Assembly: GCA_965235635.1 (NCBI GenBank)
Contig: CBDDYR010000004.1
Coordinates: forward strand, 1-64,000
Origin: Fontibacterium meridianamericanum
GTDB taxonomy: Bacteria; Pseudomonadota; Alphaproteobacteria; Pelagibacterales; Pelagibacteraceae
Length of the DNA stretch: 64,000 nucleotides
Direction: 5' to 3'
The position numbers and the translations under genes were made by a program. The notes under the pieces were generated by a model. That model saw only the letters and a list, made by a program, of their open reading frames with translations. It was not told the origin of the DNA and searched no databases. Of this stretch, positions 52,291 through 61,484 are shown one piece after another. The first letter of the stretch is position 1, and each line of letters begins with the position of its first letter.

Positions 52291-53029
52291 CTAATAAATA
52301 ATATTTTCTAAATATAATCCTGACGCCGGTGCAGGTGGTGCACATTTAGATCGATCTTTAGAATTTAATGCATCTAATAAATCTTTTTTTGTCCACTTAT
52401 TCTCACCTACAAGCTTTAAACATCCCATCATAGAACGAACTTGATGTTGTAAAAAAGACTGTGATTCAAAATAACTATAAATGTAATCGTCCTTTCTAAA
52501 AATATTTATTTTCTCCATCGTCTTTATTGGAGATTTGGCCCCACATGAAGCAGATCTAAAAGTTGTAAAATCATGAGTTCCTATTAAAATTTGCGCTGCA
52601 TCATTCATTTTAATTTCATCAAGTTTTATTTTTAATTGCCAAGCTCTATCTTTTTCTATGGACAAAGGGGAATCTCGATTAATAATTACATATTTATAAA
52701 TTCTTAATTTTGCATCTCGTCTTGCATCAAAATCATTATTTATCAATTCTGTTTTTAAAATACTGATAGATTCATTTTTTAAATAAAAATTTAAGGCATC
52801 AGTAATTTTTTTAGCATCCATATCTTTATTAAAATCGAAATGAAAAACTTGATGAACAGCATGAACGCCCGTATCTGTTCGTCCGGCTCCAAAAATTGTT
52901 ATTTTTTTTTCAGCGATCATTCTCGATTGCCTGTTCGATTGCCTCTTGGACTGATCTGCCATTTAATTGTCTCTGCCATCCTACGAATTTAGTACCATCA
53001 TACTCTACTATGCATTTTAATCTTGGCAT
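52291..53029 (-). CDS. truA: tRNA pseudouridine synthase A (one frame change)
   Basis: Makes pseudouridine 38-40 in tRNA anticodon arms. The N-terminus VEYDGTKFVGWQRQLNGRSVQEAIEQAI is read from ATG 53029; skipping one base near 52924 gives RMIAEKKITIFGAGRTDTGVHA, with the catalytic Asp in GRTDTGVHA. Spacing between VQEAIE and ITIF then matches E. coli TruA exactly in length, which supports the single-base repair. The C-terminus MVRSMMGCL-type segment reads QVRSMMGCLKLVGE. The start touches the fmt stop. Confidence 0.92.
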
Positions 53030-53950
53030 TTAAAATAGTTCTGATGCTTTAGGAATTTTATATCCTAATAAAAATTCTTTTACTTTTTGAATTTTTTTAC
53101 CTGGTCTTTGTATTTCTAAAACTTGAACTGCAAAATCTTTACAGGCAATTAATAAGTTATCATTAAGCGTTGTGCCAATTTTTCCTTTTTGATCTATAAC
53201 TTCTGCTTTCCAAATCTTAATTCTTTCGTTTTTAAATTTAAACCAGGCTCCAGGTGTAGGATTGAGAGCGTTAATTTGTTGTACAATTTTGTCTGCATTA
53301 TTATTCCAATTAATTTCTTCATCTTCACTTGTAATTTTTTTTGCGTGAGTAGCTTTTGAATGATCTTGCTCTAAAAATTTAGCTTTATCTTTATCTATTA
53401 GATCAATAGCCTTAATGATTAGTTTAGAACCCAAGATCGATAACTGATTGCTTAATAACCCATAATTTAATTGATTATTTATCTCAATTTTTTCAGACAA
53501 CATCACAGGTCCCGAGTCTAAACCTTTTTCAATTTTCATAATTGAGATACCGGTAAATTTATCTCCATTCATAATTGATCTTTGAATAGGAGCCGCTCCT
53601 CTCCAATAAGGCAATAATGATGCGTGAATATTAATAAATCCTTTTTTAGATAAATTTAAAAAATTTTCAGGAATAAGTTGTCCATACGCAACAACAATCG
53701 CTAAATCAGGATTTATTTTTTTAAAAAAATCATATTCTTCCTCATTTTTTAATGAAATAGGATGATGAACTTTTAAATTATTTTTTTCTGCTTCTAAATG
53801 AACTGGGGTTTTTTCGATTTTTAAGCCTCTATTAGATTTTTTGGGTGGTTGCGTATAAACGTAAATAATATTTAGTTTTTCTTTAAGCAATTCTTTTAAT
53901 GCAGGAACAGCAAATTCTGGTGTTCCCATGAAAATTATTTTTAATGACAT
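53030..53950 (-). CDS. fmt: Methionyl-tRNA formyltransferase
   Basis: 306 residues. Catalytic features: FMGTPEFAVPALKELL at the start, NIHASLLPYWRGAAPIQRSIMNGD with the catalytic His and following Asp, and GISIMKIEKGLDSGPVM. The C-terminal OB-like domain ends near IPKASELF. It formylates initiator tRNA. Seven bases follow the def stop, forming the common def-fmt pair. Confidence 0.96.
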   Translation of the reverse strand: MSLKIIFMGTPEFAVPALKELLKEKLNIIYVYTQPPKKSNRGLKIEKTPVHLEAEKNNLKVHHPISLKNEEEYDFFKKINPDLAIVVAYGQLIPENFLNLSKKGFINIHASLLPYWRGAAPIQRSIMNGDKFTGISIMKIEKGLDSGPVMLSEKIEINNQLNYGLLSNQLSILGSKLIIKAIDLIDKDKAKFLEQDHSKATHAKKITSEDEEINWNNNADKIVQQINALNPTPGAWFKFKNERIKIWKAEVIDQKGKIGTTLNDNLLIACKDFAVQVLEIQRPGKKIQKVKEFLLGYKIPKASELF

Positions 53951-53957
53951 GGATTAC

Positions 53958-54488
53958 CTAAAAATTAATATGATCCGAAACTTCTTCCTTTTTTGCTTTT
54001 GAGAGTTTTTTTAAAATAAAAGATTTTTTTAATTTTGATAAATAGTCAATAAATAAGATACCATTTAGATGATCAATTTCGTGTTGAATACACGTAGCAA
54101 GTAAGCCTTCTGCTTTTAATAATTGTTCTTTTCCGTTTTGATCTAAATATTTTACATGACATTTTTCTGGTCTTTCAATTTCCGCAAACTGCTTAGGTAA
54201 TGAAAGGCAACCTTCTTCGAAAGTGCATTTTGTTTGTGATGTCCAAACAATTTCTGGGTTTACAAAATACATAGGATTATTTGGTTCTGGCTCTTTTGCT
54301 ATATCAATAACAACAACTCTTTTATGTACTCCGATTTGAACTGCAGCAAGACCAATGCCAGGAGCTGCATACATTGTTTCCAACATATCTTTCATAAGAT
54401 TTTTAATCTCAGCATCAACTTTTTGAACTGGTTTTGATTTAATTCTTAATTGAGGATCTGGTTCTGTTAAGATTTGCCTAATAGTCAT
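53958..54488 (-). CDS. def: Peptide deformylase
   Basis: 176 residues with all three deformylase motifs: GIGLAAVQIG, EGCLSLP (Cys metal ligand) and the HEIDH metal motif in CIQHEIDHLNG. It removes N-formyl groups from nascent proteins and pairs functionally with fmt immediately downstream. About 45 bases separate it from recR. Confidence 0.97.
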   Translation of the reverse strand: MTIRQILTEPDPQLRIKSKPVQKVDAEIKNLMKDMLETMYAAPGIGLAAVQIGVHKRVVVIDIAKEPEPNNPMYFVNPEIVWTSQTKCTFEEGCLSLPKQFAEIERPEKCHVKYLDQNGKEQLLKAEGLLATCIQHEIDHLNGILFIDYLSKLKKSFILKKLSKAKKEEVSDHINF

Positions 54489-54532
54489 AATGAAAAAATA
54501 CTAAATCTACTTAATTAATCAAGCGCTTGATA

Positions 54533-55141
54533 CTAATCACTACTTAAAGAACTACGATATTTAAATGCGGAAAATAATGTACCGTCATCTAAATATTCAA
54601 TCTCTCCACCCACTGGAAGGCCGTGCGCTAACTTTGTCACTTTTATATTTAAATTTTTAATGCTGTCTTTAATATAATGAGCAGTTGTTTGGCCTTCGAT
54701 TGTAGCACTCGTCGCTAAAATCACTTCTTTTACAGAATTAGCTTTAATTCTATTCACTAATGAGCCTATTAAAAGATCTTCTGGATTTACGCCATTAATA
54801 GCTGAAAGCGTTCCTCCTAAAATATGATACTGACCACTATAAACGTTTGTGCTTTCAAGAGCCCACATGTCCGCTACATTCTCAACAACACATATTTGTT
54901 CATAATTATTTTTATTACTACAGTTACACTCAACTTTATTAGTTTTAAAATTTCCGCAAATATTACAACGAGAAACATTCTGATAAACTTTGTCTAAAGC
55001 ACCAGACAATGGCTTCATAATATTATCTCTATTTTTAAGAAGATAAAGAGCAATACGCCTTGCAGACTTTGGTCCTAATCCTGGTAACTTAGCAATTAGA
55101 AACATTAATGTTTCTAAATCTGGATGAGAATTATTTTTCAT
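54533..55141 (-). CDS. recR: Recombination protein RecR
   Basis: 202 residues: helix-hairpin-helix LPGLGPKSARRIALYLL, four-cysteine zinc finger CNICGNFKTNKVECNC, then a Toprim domain with ICVVENVADMWALESTNVYSGQYHILGG. It works with RecFO in gap repair. It follows ybaB by two bases in the common dnaX-ybaB-recR order. Confidence 0.97.
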   Translation of the reverse strand: MKNNSHPDLETLMFLIAKLPGLGPKSARRIALYLLKNRDNIMKPLSGALDKVYQNVSRCNICGNFKTNKVECNCSNKNNYEQICVVENVADMWALESTNVYSGQYHILGGTLSAINGVNPEDLLIGSLVNRIKANSVKEVILATSATIEGQTTAHYIKDSIKNLNIKVTKLAHGLPVGGEIEYLDDGTLFSAFKYRSSLSSD

Positions 55142-55143
55142 TA

Positions 55144-55461
55144 CTAGAAAGGAAGTTTAAATCCAGGAGGCAATTTTAACCCTCCTGTCACTTTTGACAT
55201 TTCCTCTGATGATCTCGCTTCAATTTCTTTCTTAGCATTATTAGTAGCTATAATAATTAAATCTTCTAAAACCTCTTTTTCTTCTGTCATTAATTTTGGA
55301 TCAATATTTATTTTGATCATGTCGTAATTTCCATTCAAAACTACTTTCACAGCACCATTGCTTGCAACTCCTTCGGCCTGTATATTTTTTAATGAAGCTT
55401 TTGCCTCCATCATCTTTTGTTGCATTTCTTGAGCTTTTTTTAGCATACCACCAAAGTCCAT
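55144..55461 (-). CDS. ybaB: YbaB/EbfC family nucleoid-associated protein
   Basis: 105 residues. GGMLKKAQEMQQKMMEAKASLKNIQAEG and the C-terminal MSKVTGGLKLPPGFKLPF are typical. A small dimeric DNA-binding protein. Its ATG shares one base with the dnaX stop. Confidence 0.95.
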   Translation of the reverse strand: MDFGGMLKKAQEMQQKMMEAKASLKNIQAEGVASNGAVKVVLNGNYDMIKINIDPKLMTEEKEVLEDLIIIATNNAKKEIEARSSEEMSKVTGGLKLPPGFKLPF

Positions 55462-57155
55462 TACTTAACCTCCTCTACTTCACTAAGCTCTGCGTCTGGA
55501 AAGTTTTCTTTTATTTTTTTATAAACTTCACTTTCAAGTGCATCTTGTAATAATTTTTTTTTATAAATTTCTTTATTTTCAAAAATTGTATTCTTGCCTG
55601 TTTCTTTTGATAAAGAAATAATCCATCTTTCCCCTGTCCAAAGTTTAAGTTTTTCAGTTAAAGATCTTACAAAATTTTTAGATAATTTTTCATTAAAGGA
55701 AATATCAATTTTTCCATTTTCGAATTTTACTATTCGGACATTTCTTTCTAAATCAAACTTTAATTCAATTTCCTTTTTTTGATTTGCAATTTCAACTAAT
55801 TTTTCAAATGAACTAATTATCTCAAGTTTTCCATGTTCTTGTTTTTTTTCTAAAATTCCTAGGTTGTGATCAGCAACTTCTGCTTTTTCTTGTATAACAC
55901 TTTTGATTTGTGTTTTTGCTGATATTTGTTTGTTAATGATTGTTCCTGGCTTGATGTTGTTTAAATCATCTTTATTTTCGCTAGGCTCTGCTATTACACG
56001 TGTATCTGAATTTAAAGCATCCTCGATTACTTGTTCTGGACTTGGTAAATCTTTCAAATGCACTAATCTCATAATTAACATTTGAAAAGAAAGAAAATGG
56101 TTTGGAACAAAACTTAATTCCTCAATTCCTTTGAGAATAAATTGCCAGATCATCGAAATATAAGAAAAATCAATATTTTTTGATAGTTCAAAAATTAAAT
56201 CAGACTCAGATTCAGAAACTGTTAGATCATTTTCAATTTTGCCAAAACTTTTACTTCGAGAAATTAAATAAATAACTTCAAGCATGTCTTGTAAAACTAA
56301 TTTTGGATCGGCCCCTAAATCAAATATTTCTTGAGCTTCTGCAAGAGCTTTCTCTTTATCCCCATCAATTACAAAACGTACAAGATCAATAATCCTTGAA
56401 CGATCTGCTATACCCAACATAGTTCTAATTGATATTTCGGTTATCTCTTTCCCTAAAACATTAAAAGTTGATATTGCCTGATCTAAAATAGATAAAGCAT
56501 CTCTTACTGAACCTTCTGATGCTTTAGCAATTAACATCAAAGCTTTTTCATTAATTTTTGCTTTTTCTTTCTCAGAAATTTTCTTTAAAAAAGAAATCAT
56601 TTCTTCAAGTTTAATTCTTCTAAGATCAAATCTTTGACATCTTGAAATAATAGTTAACGGTATTTTTTTAACTTCGGTAGTTGCTAAAATAAATTTAAGA
56701 TGAGGAGGTGGCTCTTCTAATGTTTTAAGTAAGCCGTTAAATGCTTGTTTTGATAGCATGTGAACTTCATCGATGATGAAAACTTTATACTTTGCACTTG
56801 TAGGATAGTATTTAGCAGAATCAATTAATTCTCTGATGTCATCAATTCCAGTTTTAGAAGCAGCATCCATCTCTAAAACATCAATATGATTTGAATTTGT
56901 TATAGACTCACAATGGCAAAAGCCTTCGCATTTCTTCTCTGGTGTTTCGGAATTTTTACAATTTATAGCTTTTGCAATTATTCTTGCAGTCGTTGTTTTT
57001 CCAACGCCCCTAATTCCCGTTAGTAAATAAGCGTTAGGAATGCGATCCATCTTAATCGCATTTTTAATAATCTGAACCATTACATCTTGACCAATAACTT
57101 CATCAAAACTTTGTGGTCGATACTTTAATGCTAGGCCTTTACGATTATTTTCCAT
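55461..57155 (-). CDS. dnaX: DNA polymerase III tau/gamma subunit
   Basis: 564 residues. Clamp-loader ATPase: LALKYRPQSFDEVIGQ start, Walker A in GIRGVGKTTTARII, a Cys-rich zinc module CKNSETPEKKCEGFCHC, DEVHMLSK and the sensor TTEVKKIPLTIISRCQRFDL. The C-terminal third is less conserved and includes the tau-specific region. The ATG lies only seven bases after the 3' end of the SRP RNA gene, with no ribosome site in the gap. No obvious slippery A6 heptamer for gamma formation was checked thoroughly. Confidence 0.96.
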   Translation of the reverse strand: MENNRKGLALKYRPQSFDEVIGQDVMVQIIKNAIKMDRIPNAYLLTGIRGVGKTTTARIIAKAINCKNSETPEKKCEGFCHCESITNSNHIDVLEMDAASKTGIDDIRELIDSAKYYPTSAKYKVFIIDEVHMLSKQAFNGLLKTLEEPPPHLKFILATTEVKKIPLTIISRCQRFDLRRIKLEEMISFLKKISEKEKAKINEKALMLIAKASEGSVRDALSILDQAISTFNVLGKEITEISIRTMLGIADRSRIIDLVRFVIDGDKEKALAEAQEIFDLGADPKLVLQDMLEVIYLISRSKSFGKIENDLTVSESESDLIFELSKNIDFSYISMIWQFILKGIEELSFVPNHFLSFQMLIMRLVHLKDLPSPEQVIEDALNSDTRVIAEPSENKDDLNNIKPGTIINKQISAKTQIKSVIQEKAEVADHNLGILEKKQEHGKLEIISSFEKLVEIANQKKEIELKFDLERNVRIVKFENGKIDISFNEKLSKNFVRSLTEKLKLWTGERWIISLSKETGKNTIFENKEIYKKKLLQDALESEVYKKIKENFPDAELSEVEEVK

Positions 57156-57162
57156 AAAAAAC

Positions 57163-57256
57163 GGGAGACTGAGGACAACCTGAAAAATTATCGTTACGGC
57201 TGCTTCTTTTCAGACCTGACCGGATTAGCGTAATCTCCACCTGCCACCAATCTCCC
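57163..57256 (-). ncRNA. ffs: Signal recognition particle RNA (4.5S-type, small SRP RNA)
   Basis: A 94-base RNA on the minus strand beginning GGGAGATTGG at 57256 and ending CAGTCTCCC at 57163, the two ends closing a terminal stem. The apical hairpin contains the Ffh-binding consensus in the form GGTCAGGTCTGAAAAGAAGCAGCC, given here by its key parts GGTCAGGTC and AAGCAGCC. A run of six T follows the 3' end, so the RNA could end by a stem plus U-tract. It precedes dnaX on the same strand, an arrangement seen in other alphaproteobacteria. Confidence 0.95.
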
Positions 57257-57261
57257 AAAAT

Positions 57262-57267
57262 ATTATA
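57262..57267 (-). promoter_or_regulatory. -10 element of the SRP RNA promoter
   Basis: Read on the minus strand, TATAAT lies five bases before the GGGAGA start of the SRP RNA, the right distance for a transcription start. A clear -35 hexamer at 16-18 bases is not seen; a nine-T run fills part of the region. The same promoter may drive dnaX. Confidence 0.6.
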
Positions 57268-57304
57268 ACAAGATAATTAAAAAAAAACGACAGCTATAAT
57301 AATT

Positions 57305-58141
57305 CTAATATCTAAATGAATTAGCAAAATAAACACCTAAAAAATCTAATTTTTCAGTATGTTTTTTTAAAATAGTTAAAGCTTTTTTTACTGCTAAATT
57401 TTCAATATGCCCTTCAATATCAAGATAAAAACTTGCCTGCTTAAAAGAATTTCCAGTTGAAAAACTTTCAAGTTTTGTAAGATTAACTTTATTCTCAGCA
57501 AATCCACCTAAAGCCTTATGCAGGGCTGATGGCACGCTTTTTAAGCGAAAAATACAAGAAGTAATATATTTCTTATTTTTTTTATATGGTTTAGGTCTTG
57601 CAGAAGCTGACATAATTAAAAATCTCGTAACGTTTCCTTTTAAATCCTCAAAATTTTTCTTTAAAATCTTTAATCCATAAATCTTTGCTGCAAGTGCTGA
57701 AGCAATTGCAGACTCAGTTTCTATTTGATGTTCTGAAATATATTTTGCAGAACCAGCCGTATCAGCAGCCACAATAGGTTGTAATTTTAACTTATGAATA
57801 TTTTTCTTACACTGTCCAATAGCCTGCGCATGACTCCTTACTGTTTCTATTTGTTTAATAGAAGCATCTTTTAATCCTAATAAGCAGTGTTCAACTTTTT
57901 GAAAATGCTCTCCTTCTATTTTTAATCTAGAAGAAGATAATAAATAATGAACATCTGCAACTCTACCCGCTATAGAATTTTCAATTGGAATTAATAATTT
58001 ACTATTTTTAGTGCTTTTAGTTTTAATAAAAGCATCCTCAAAGGTCTTACAACATATCATAACCGGCTTTTTAAAAATCTTTACCGCAGCCAAATGCGAG
58101 TAAGCGCCTTGTTCCCCTTGTATAATTATTTTATTAGCCAT
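57305..58141 (-). CDS. pheA: Prephenate dehydratase
   Basis: 278 residues catalysing prephenate to phenylpyruvate in phenylalanine synthesis. The periplasmic-binding-like catalytic part has IQGEQGAYSHLAAV, IPIENSIAGRVADVHYLL and the catalytic Thr-Arg-Phe motif in GNVTRFLIM. The regulatory ACT domain shows KSVPSALHKALGGFAENKVNLTKLESF, where the usual ESRP is ESFS. It overlaps kdsB by 8 bases. No chorismate mutase domain is fused. Confidence 0.94.
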   Translation of the reverse strand: MANKIIIQGEQGAYSHLAAVKIFKKPVMICCKTFEDAFIKTKSTKNSKLLIPIENSIAGRVADVHYLLSSSRLKIEGEHFQKVEHCLLGLKDASIKQIETVRSHAQAIGQCKKNIHKLKLQPIVAADTAGSAKYISEHQIETESAIASALAAKIYGLKILKKNFEDLKGNVTRFLIMSASARPKPYKKNKKYITSCIFRLKSVPSALHKALGGFAENKVNLTKLESFSTGNSFKQASFYLDIEGHIENLAVKKALTILKKHTEKLDFLGVYFANSFRY

Positions 58142-58871
58142 TTTTCATAATATTTCTTATTTCTTCTAAATCTTCAATAGTATCTACTCCTAAGGGATAA
58201 GAATCTGTCAAACCTACTTTGATAGATATATTATTATCCATTGCACGCATTTGTTCTAGACTTCTGCTAGTTTCATTATCACTCCTTTTTAACGAAATAA
58301 ATTTTTTTAATGTCTCATATTGATAACCATAAATACCAACATGATGATAATAAAAATTATCACGATTAATATTTTTTAATCTAAAAAAATCTAAAGCAAT
58401 TTCAAAATTATTTATCTGCATTTTTTTTTTAGTTTCGACTTTTACAATGTTTTTATTTTCTAAATCTTTTTTAGAATTTAGTTCTGTCGCAAGAGTTACT
58501 ATTTCATAAGAACTATTCATCATAAATTTATCTAAAAGTTTTATTGCTGCAGGATCAATGTTTGGCATGTCTCCTTGTAGATTAATAATATTTTTTGGTT
58601 TTCTGGAAAAATTTTTTTCTATAGCTTCAAAAATTCTATCAGAGCCTGTTTTGTGTTCCTTACTAGTTAAAATACTTTTTCCACCAAAATCTTTTATAAC
58701 TTTTGCAATTTCTTCGTCAGCAGTAGCAACATACACATCTCCGATTTTGCTCTCGACTGCTTTCTGCCAACAATGAACAATCATGGGTTTATTATTAATC
58801 AACAATAACGGTTTGTTGGGTAATCTAGTTGCTCGTAAATGGCTTGGTATTAAAATAACTGTATTACTCAT
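58134..58871 (-). CDS. kdsB: 3-deoxy-manno-octulosonate cytidylyltransferase
   Basis: 245 residues activating KDO for lipopolysaccharide. The nucleotide loop IPSHLRATRLPNKPLLLINNKPMI, VYVATADEEI and the substrate site GSDRIFEAIE and NLQGDMPNIDP are typical. The end LGVDTIEDLEEI matches KdsB. Overlaps pheA downstream; divergent from the cytochrome gene. Confidence 0.95.
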   Translation of the reverse strand: MSNTVILIPSHLRATRLPNKPLLLINNKPMIVHCWQKAVESKIGDVYVATADEEIAKVIKDFGGKSILTSKEHKTGSDRIFEAIEKNFSRKPKNIINLQGDMPNIDPAAIKLLDKFMMNSSYEIVTLATELNSKKDLENKNIVKVETKKKMQINNFEIALDFFRLKNINRDNFYYHHVGIYGYQYETLKKFISLKRSDNETSRSLEQMRAMDNNISIKVGLTDSYPLGVDTIEDLEEIRNIMKNG

Positions 58872-58977
58872 AATTAAAATTATGCGACTGTAAGACGCAT
58901 AAAATAGATTTTAAAAATTTTTTTTTACTTTAAAGATTATGATGTTATACAATTTAGGTTATAAAAATCACTAGAAT

Positions 58978-59499
58978 ATGGATAGTTTTGAATTTAATAA
59001 AATTGCTGCAGCGATACTGGTGGTCGCTTTACTATTAATTGGTTTAAATCAAATTGCAGATTCTATTTATCACGTAAAAAAACCTGAAACACCTGGTTAT
59101 AAAATTGAAGGTGTAGCTGAAACAAAAACTGAAGCTAAGAGTGAAGCAAAAAAAGAAGAAAAATTAGCAGATATAAAAGTTTTATTAGCAACAGCAAACG
59201 TTGCTGCTGGAGAAAATACATTTAAAAAATGTGCCGCTTGTCACACGAATGTAAGTGGGGGCGCGGTAAAAATTGGTCCTCCGATGTGGGGTATTGTTGG
59301 AAAAAAATCTGGTTCACATCCAGATTTTAAATACTCATCTGCTCTTGCTGCTCATGGAAAAACTTGGACAGTAGAGGAATTAAATGCATTTTTATATAAG
59401 CCTGCAGATTATATTAAAGGAACTAAAATGGCTTTTGCAGGTATTGCAAAAGATGATGAAAGAGCAAGTCTAATTGCATATTTAAGTACGCTTAAATAG
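58978..59499 (+). CDS. Membrane-anchored class I cytochrome c (CycM-like)
   Basis: 173 residues. An N-terminal uncleaved anchor (about 9-28) is followed by a flexible Lys/Glu/Ala linker (about 43-65), then the heme domain with CAACH at 85-89, the axial-ligand region GTKMAFAGI near the end and GPPMWGIVGKKSG. Membrane-bound cytochromes of this form carry electrons from the bc1 complex to the terminal oxidase in alphaproteobacteria. Starts about 105 bases from divergent kdsB. Confidence 0.92.
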   Translation: MDSFEFNKIAAAILVVALLLIGLNQIADSIYHVKKPETPGYKIEGVAETKTEAKSEAKKEEKLADIKVLLATANVAAGENTFKKCAACHTNVSGGAVKIGPPMWGIVGKKSGSHPDFKYSSALAAHGKTWTVEELNAFLYKPADYIKGTKMAFAGIAKDDERASLIAYLSTLK

Positions 59500-59540
59500 T
59501 TTTCTTTATATTCTCTTTAAAAAAAATAAATTATTACTTA

Positions 59541-61016
59541 ATGAGATTTTCTTATTTAAATCCACTTTTAAATCCTAAATCACTAAGAATGTTGTTTCTC
59601 GGCTTTGCAGCCGGTCTTCCTATTCTTTTAATTTTTTCTACATTATCTGTTTGGTTGTTTAAAGCTGGAGTGAATAGAGCGACCATAACTTTATTTAGTT
59701 GGGTAGGGTTTGCATACACTTTTAAATTTATTTGGACACCTGTAGTTGATAATTTAAAATTACCAATATTTGGAAAGCTTGGTCATAGAAGAGGTTGGCT
59801 ACTGTTATCTCAATTAATGATAATTCTTTCATTGATTTTTATTTCTTTCACAGATCCAAAAACTTCTCTGATATGTACAGCAATAGGAGCTATATTTATT
59901 GCATTCTCAAGCGCAACTCAGGATATTGTACTAGATGCATTTAGAATTGAGTCTGTCTCAAAAAATCTACAAGGGGCTCTATCTTCGATGTACTTAACGG
60001 GTTACCGTATAGCAATGATCGTTGCTGGTGCAGGAAGCTTATGGATTGCATCATTCTTAGGAACTGAAATTTATAGTCAAAAAGTTTGGCAACAGGTTTA
60101 TCAAATCATGGCATTGCTTATGTTGGTTGGAGTATTAGCTGTTTTTTATTCTTCTGAACCTAAAATAAAAAGAAACATTGAAATTAAATCTAATCAAAAA
60201 ATTAAATTCTTTATTACTTTTCTATTTGCTCTGGCTGGATTTATTTTAAGCTATATATATTTTAAAGACTTATTTAATAGCAAAGATCCTATTATTAATT
60301 TTTTAAATGAATTAATTAAAATTACTTTTTGTTTCCTAATATTCTCTATAATTGTATTTTTATTAATCAAAATAGAATTTATTAATAAAGAATCTGCAAA
60401 AAGTGCATACGCAAAACCCGTAATAGATTTCTTAAAAAGATATGGATCAAAGGCAACATCCATTCTACTTCTAATTGGTTTATATAGGATTTCAGATGTA
60501 GTCTTGGGTGTCATGGCTAATGTTTTTTATATAGAGAAAGGTTTTTCAGTTTCAGAAATTGCCACCTATTCAAAATTCTTTGGTACTATTGCTACTATTA
60601 TCGGTGGCGTTATTGGTGGTCTTGCTTCAGTTCATTTAGGCGTCATGAGATCTTTATTTATTGGGGCATTAATTTCAGCTTTAAGTAATCTATTATTTGC
60701 TTGGTTAGCTATTATCACTGCAGATGTTAAAATTTTAGCTTTTGTAATTACAGCAGATAATATTGCTAGTGGTTTTGCAGGTGCTACCTTTATAGTTTAT
60801 CTATCAGCTCTAACCTCAATAAAATTTACTGCAACTCAATATGCGCTTTTTAGTTCTGCAATGTTGTTTTTGCCTAAACTGATAGCTGGCTATGCGGGTG
60901 GTTTTGTAAACTTATTTGGATATCCAACATTCTTTATATTCACTGCCATCATTGGAGTTCCAGTTCTAGTGCTAATTATATGGATTAATAAAACTGTTAA
61001 AATTAATAAAAAATGA
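59541..61016 (+). CDS. ampG: AmpG-type muropeptide MFS transporter
   Basis: 491 residues with 12-14 hydrophobic segments. The start region FLGFAAGLPILLIFSTLSVWL and FSWVGFAYTFKFIWTPVVDN, and IAFSSATQDIVLDAFRIE, are characteristic of AmpG permeases that return anhydromuropeptides from the periplasm for recycling. A MurU-like gene and an SLT lipoprotein in the window fit such a pathway. Its TGA overlaps the ATG of the EF-hand gene. Confidence 0.87.
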   Translation: MRFSYLNPLLNPKSLRMLFLGFAAGLPILLIFSTLSVWLFKAGVNRATITLFSWVGFAYTFKFIWTPVVDNLKLPIFGKLGHRRGWLLLSQLMIILSLIFISFTDPKTSLICTAIGAIFIAFSSATQDIVLDAFRIESVSKNLQGALSSMYLTGYRIAMIVAGAGSLWIASFLGTEIYSQKVWQQVYQIMALLMLVGVLAVFYSSEPKIKRNIEIKSNQKIKFFITFLFALAGFILSYIYFKDLFNSKDPIINFLNELIKITFCFLIFSIIVFLLIKIEFINKESAKSAYAKPVIDFLKRYGSKATSILLLIGLYRISDVVLGVMANVFYIEKGFSVSEIATYSKFFGTIATIIGGVIGGLASVHLGVMRSLFIGALISALSNLLFAWLAIITADVKILAFVITADNIASGFAGATFIVYLSALTSIKFTATQYALFSSAMLFLPKLIAGYAGGFVNLFGYPTFFIFTAIIGVPVLVLIIWINKTVKINKK

Positions 61017-61417
61017 TTTACAGAAATAATATTGGGGCATATACCTCGCTTGTGAAAAAAATATTATTATCAACTATTTTAGTTTTGCTAATTTGCAATA
61101 CAGTTTCTGCTCAGAATTCTCCTTTCCCATTAAAAAGACAAGATTATTTAGATGCAAATAAAAAGGAGTTAGAAAAAATATTTAATAGTATAGATAAAGA
61201 TGGTGATGGAAAAATTACTAAAGATGAATTCTATGCAAATCCTTTGAAAGACGCAGCAGCAAGATTTGATAATACTGATACAAATAAAGATGGAATTGTG
61301 ACTTTAGAAGAAGAAAACGCAGCAATTGCTAAATTAAAAAAACTAGAAGCTGATGCTAAAAAGAAGCAAGCTGAACAGAAAAAAGACTCAACGCCAGCAC
61401 CTGCTCCTAAAAAATAA
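61013..61417 (+). CDS. Secreted EF-hand protein
   Basis: 134 residues. Two calcium-binding EF-hand loops are visible: DKDGDGKITKDE and DTNKDGIVTLEE, about 30 residues apart. The N-terminus carries a signal peptide with LLSTILVLLICNTVSA; a GTG at 61052 would give a shorter signal beginning VKKILLST. The ATG at 61013 forms ATGA with the ampG stop, so I keep it. A lysine/glutamine/alanine-rich C-terminal tail follows. Calcium buffering or sensing in the periplasm is plausible; partner unknown. Confidence 0.82.
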   Translation: MIYRNNIGAYTSLVKKILLSTILVLLICNTVSAQNSPFPLKRQDYLDANKKELEKIFNSIDKDGDGKITKDEFYANPLKDAAARFDNTDTNKDGIVTLEEENAAIAKLKKLEADAKKKQAEQKKDSTPAPAPKK

Positions 61418-61484
61418 TTTAGTCTAAAATATATTCTATTTATAACGATAACATCTGTTATTATTCTAAGAGACTTATAAGTAT

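Noticed and set aside
1926..53029. Programmed +1 ribosomal frameshifting at the twelve shift sites
   Set aside because: The sites share no motif, differ in context (A runs, single C or G), and lie in genes not known to use frameshifting. Sequencing error explains them more simply.
61430..61470. Near-palindrome GATAACATCTGTTATT as a terminator
   Set aside because: The stem would have a two-base loop and no T-run; unlikely to act as a terminator.
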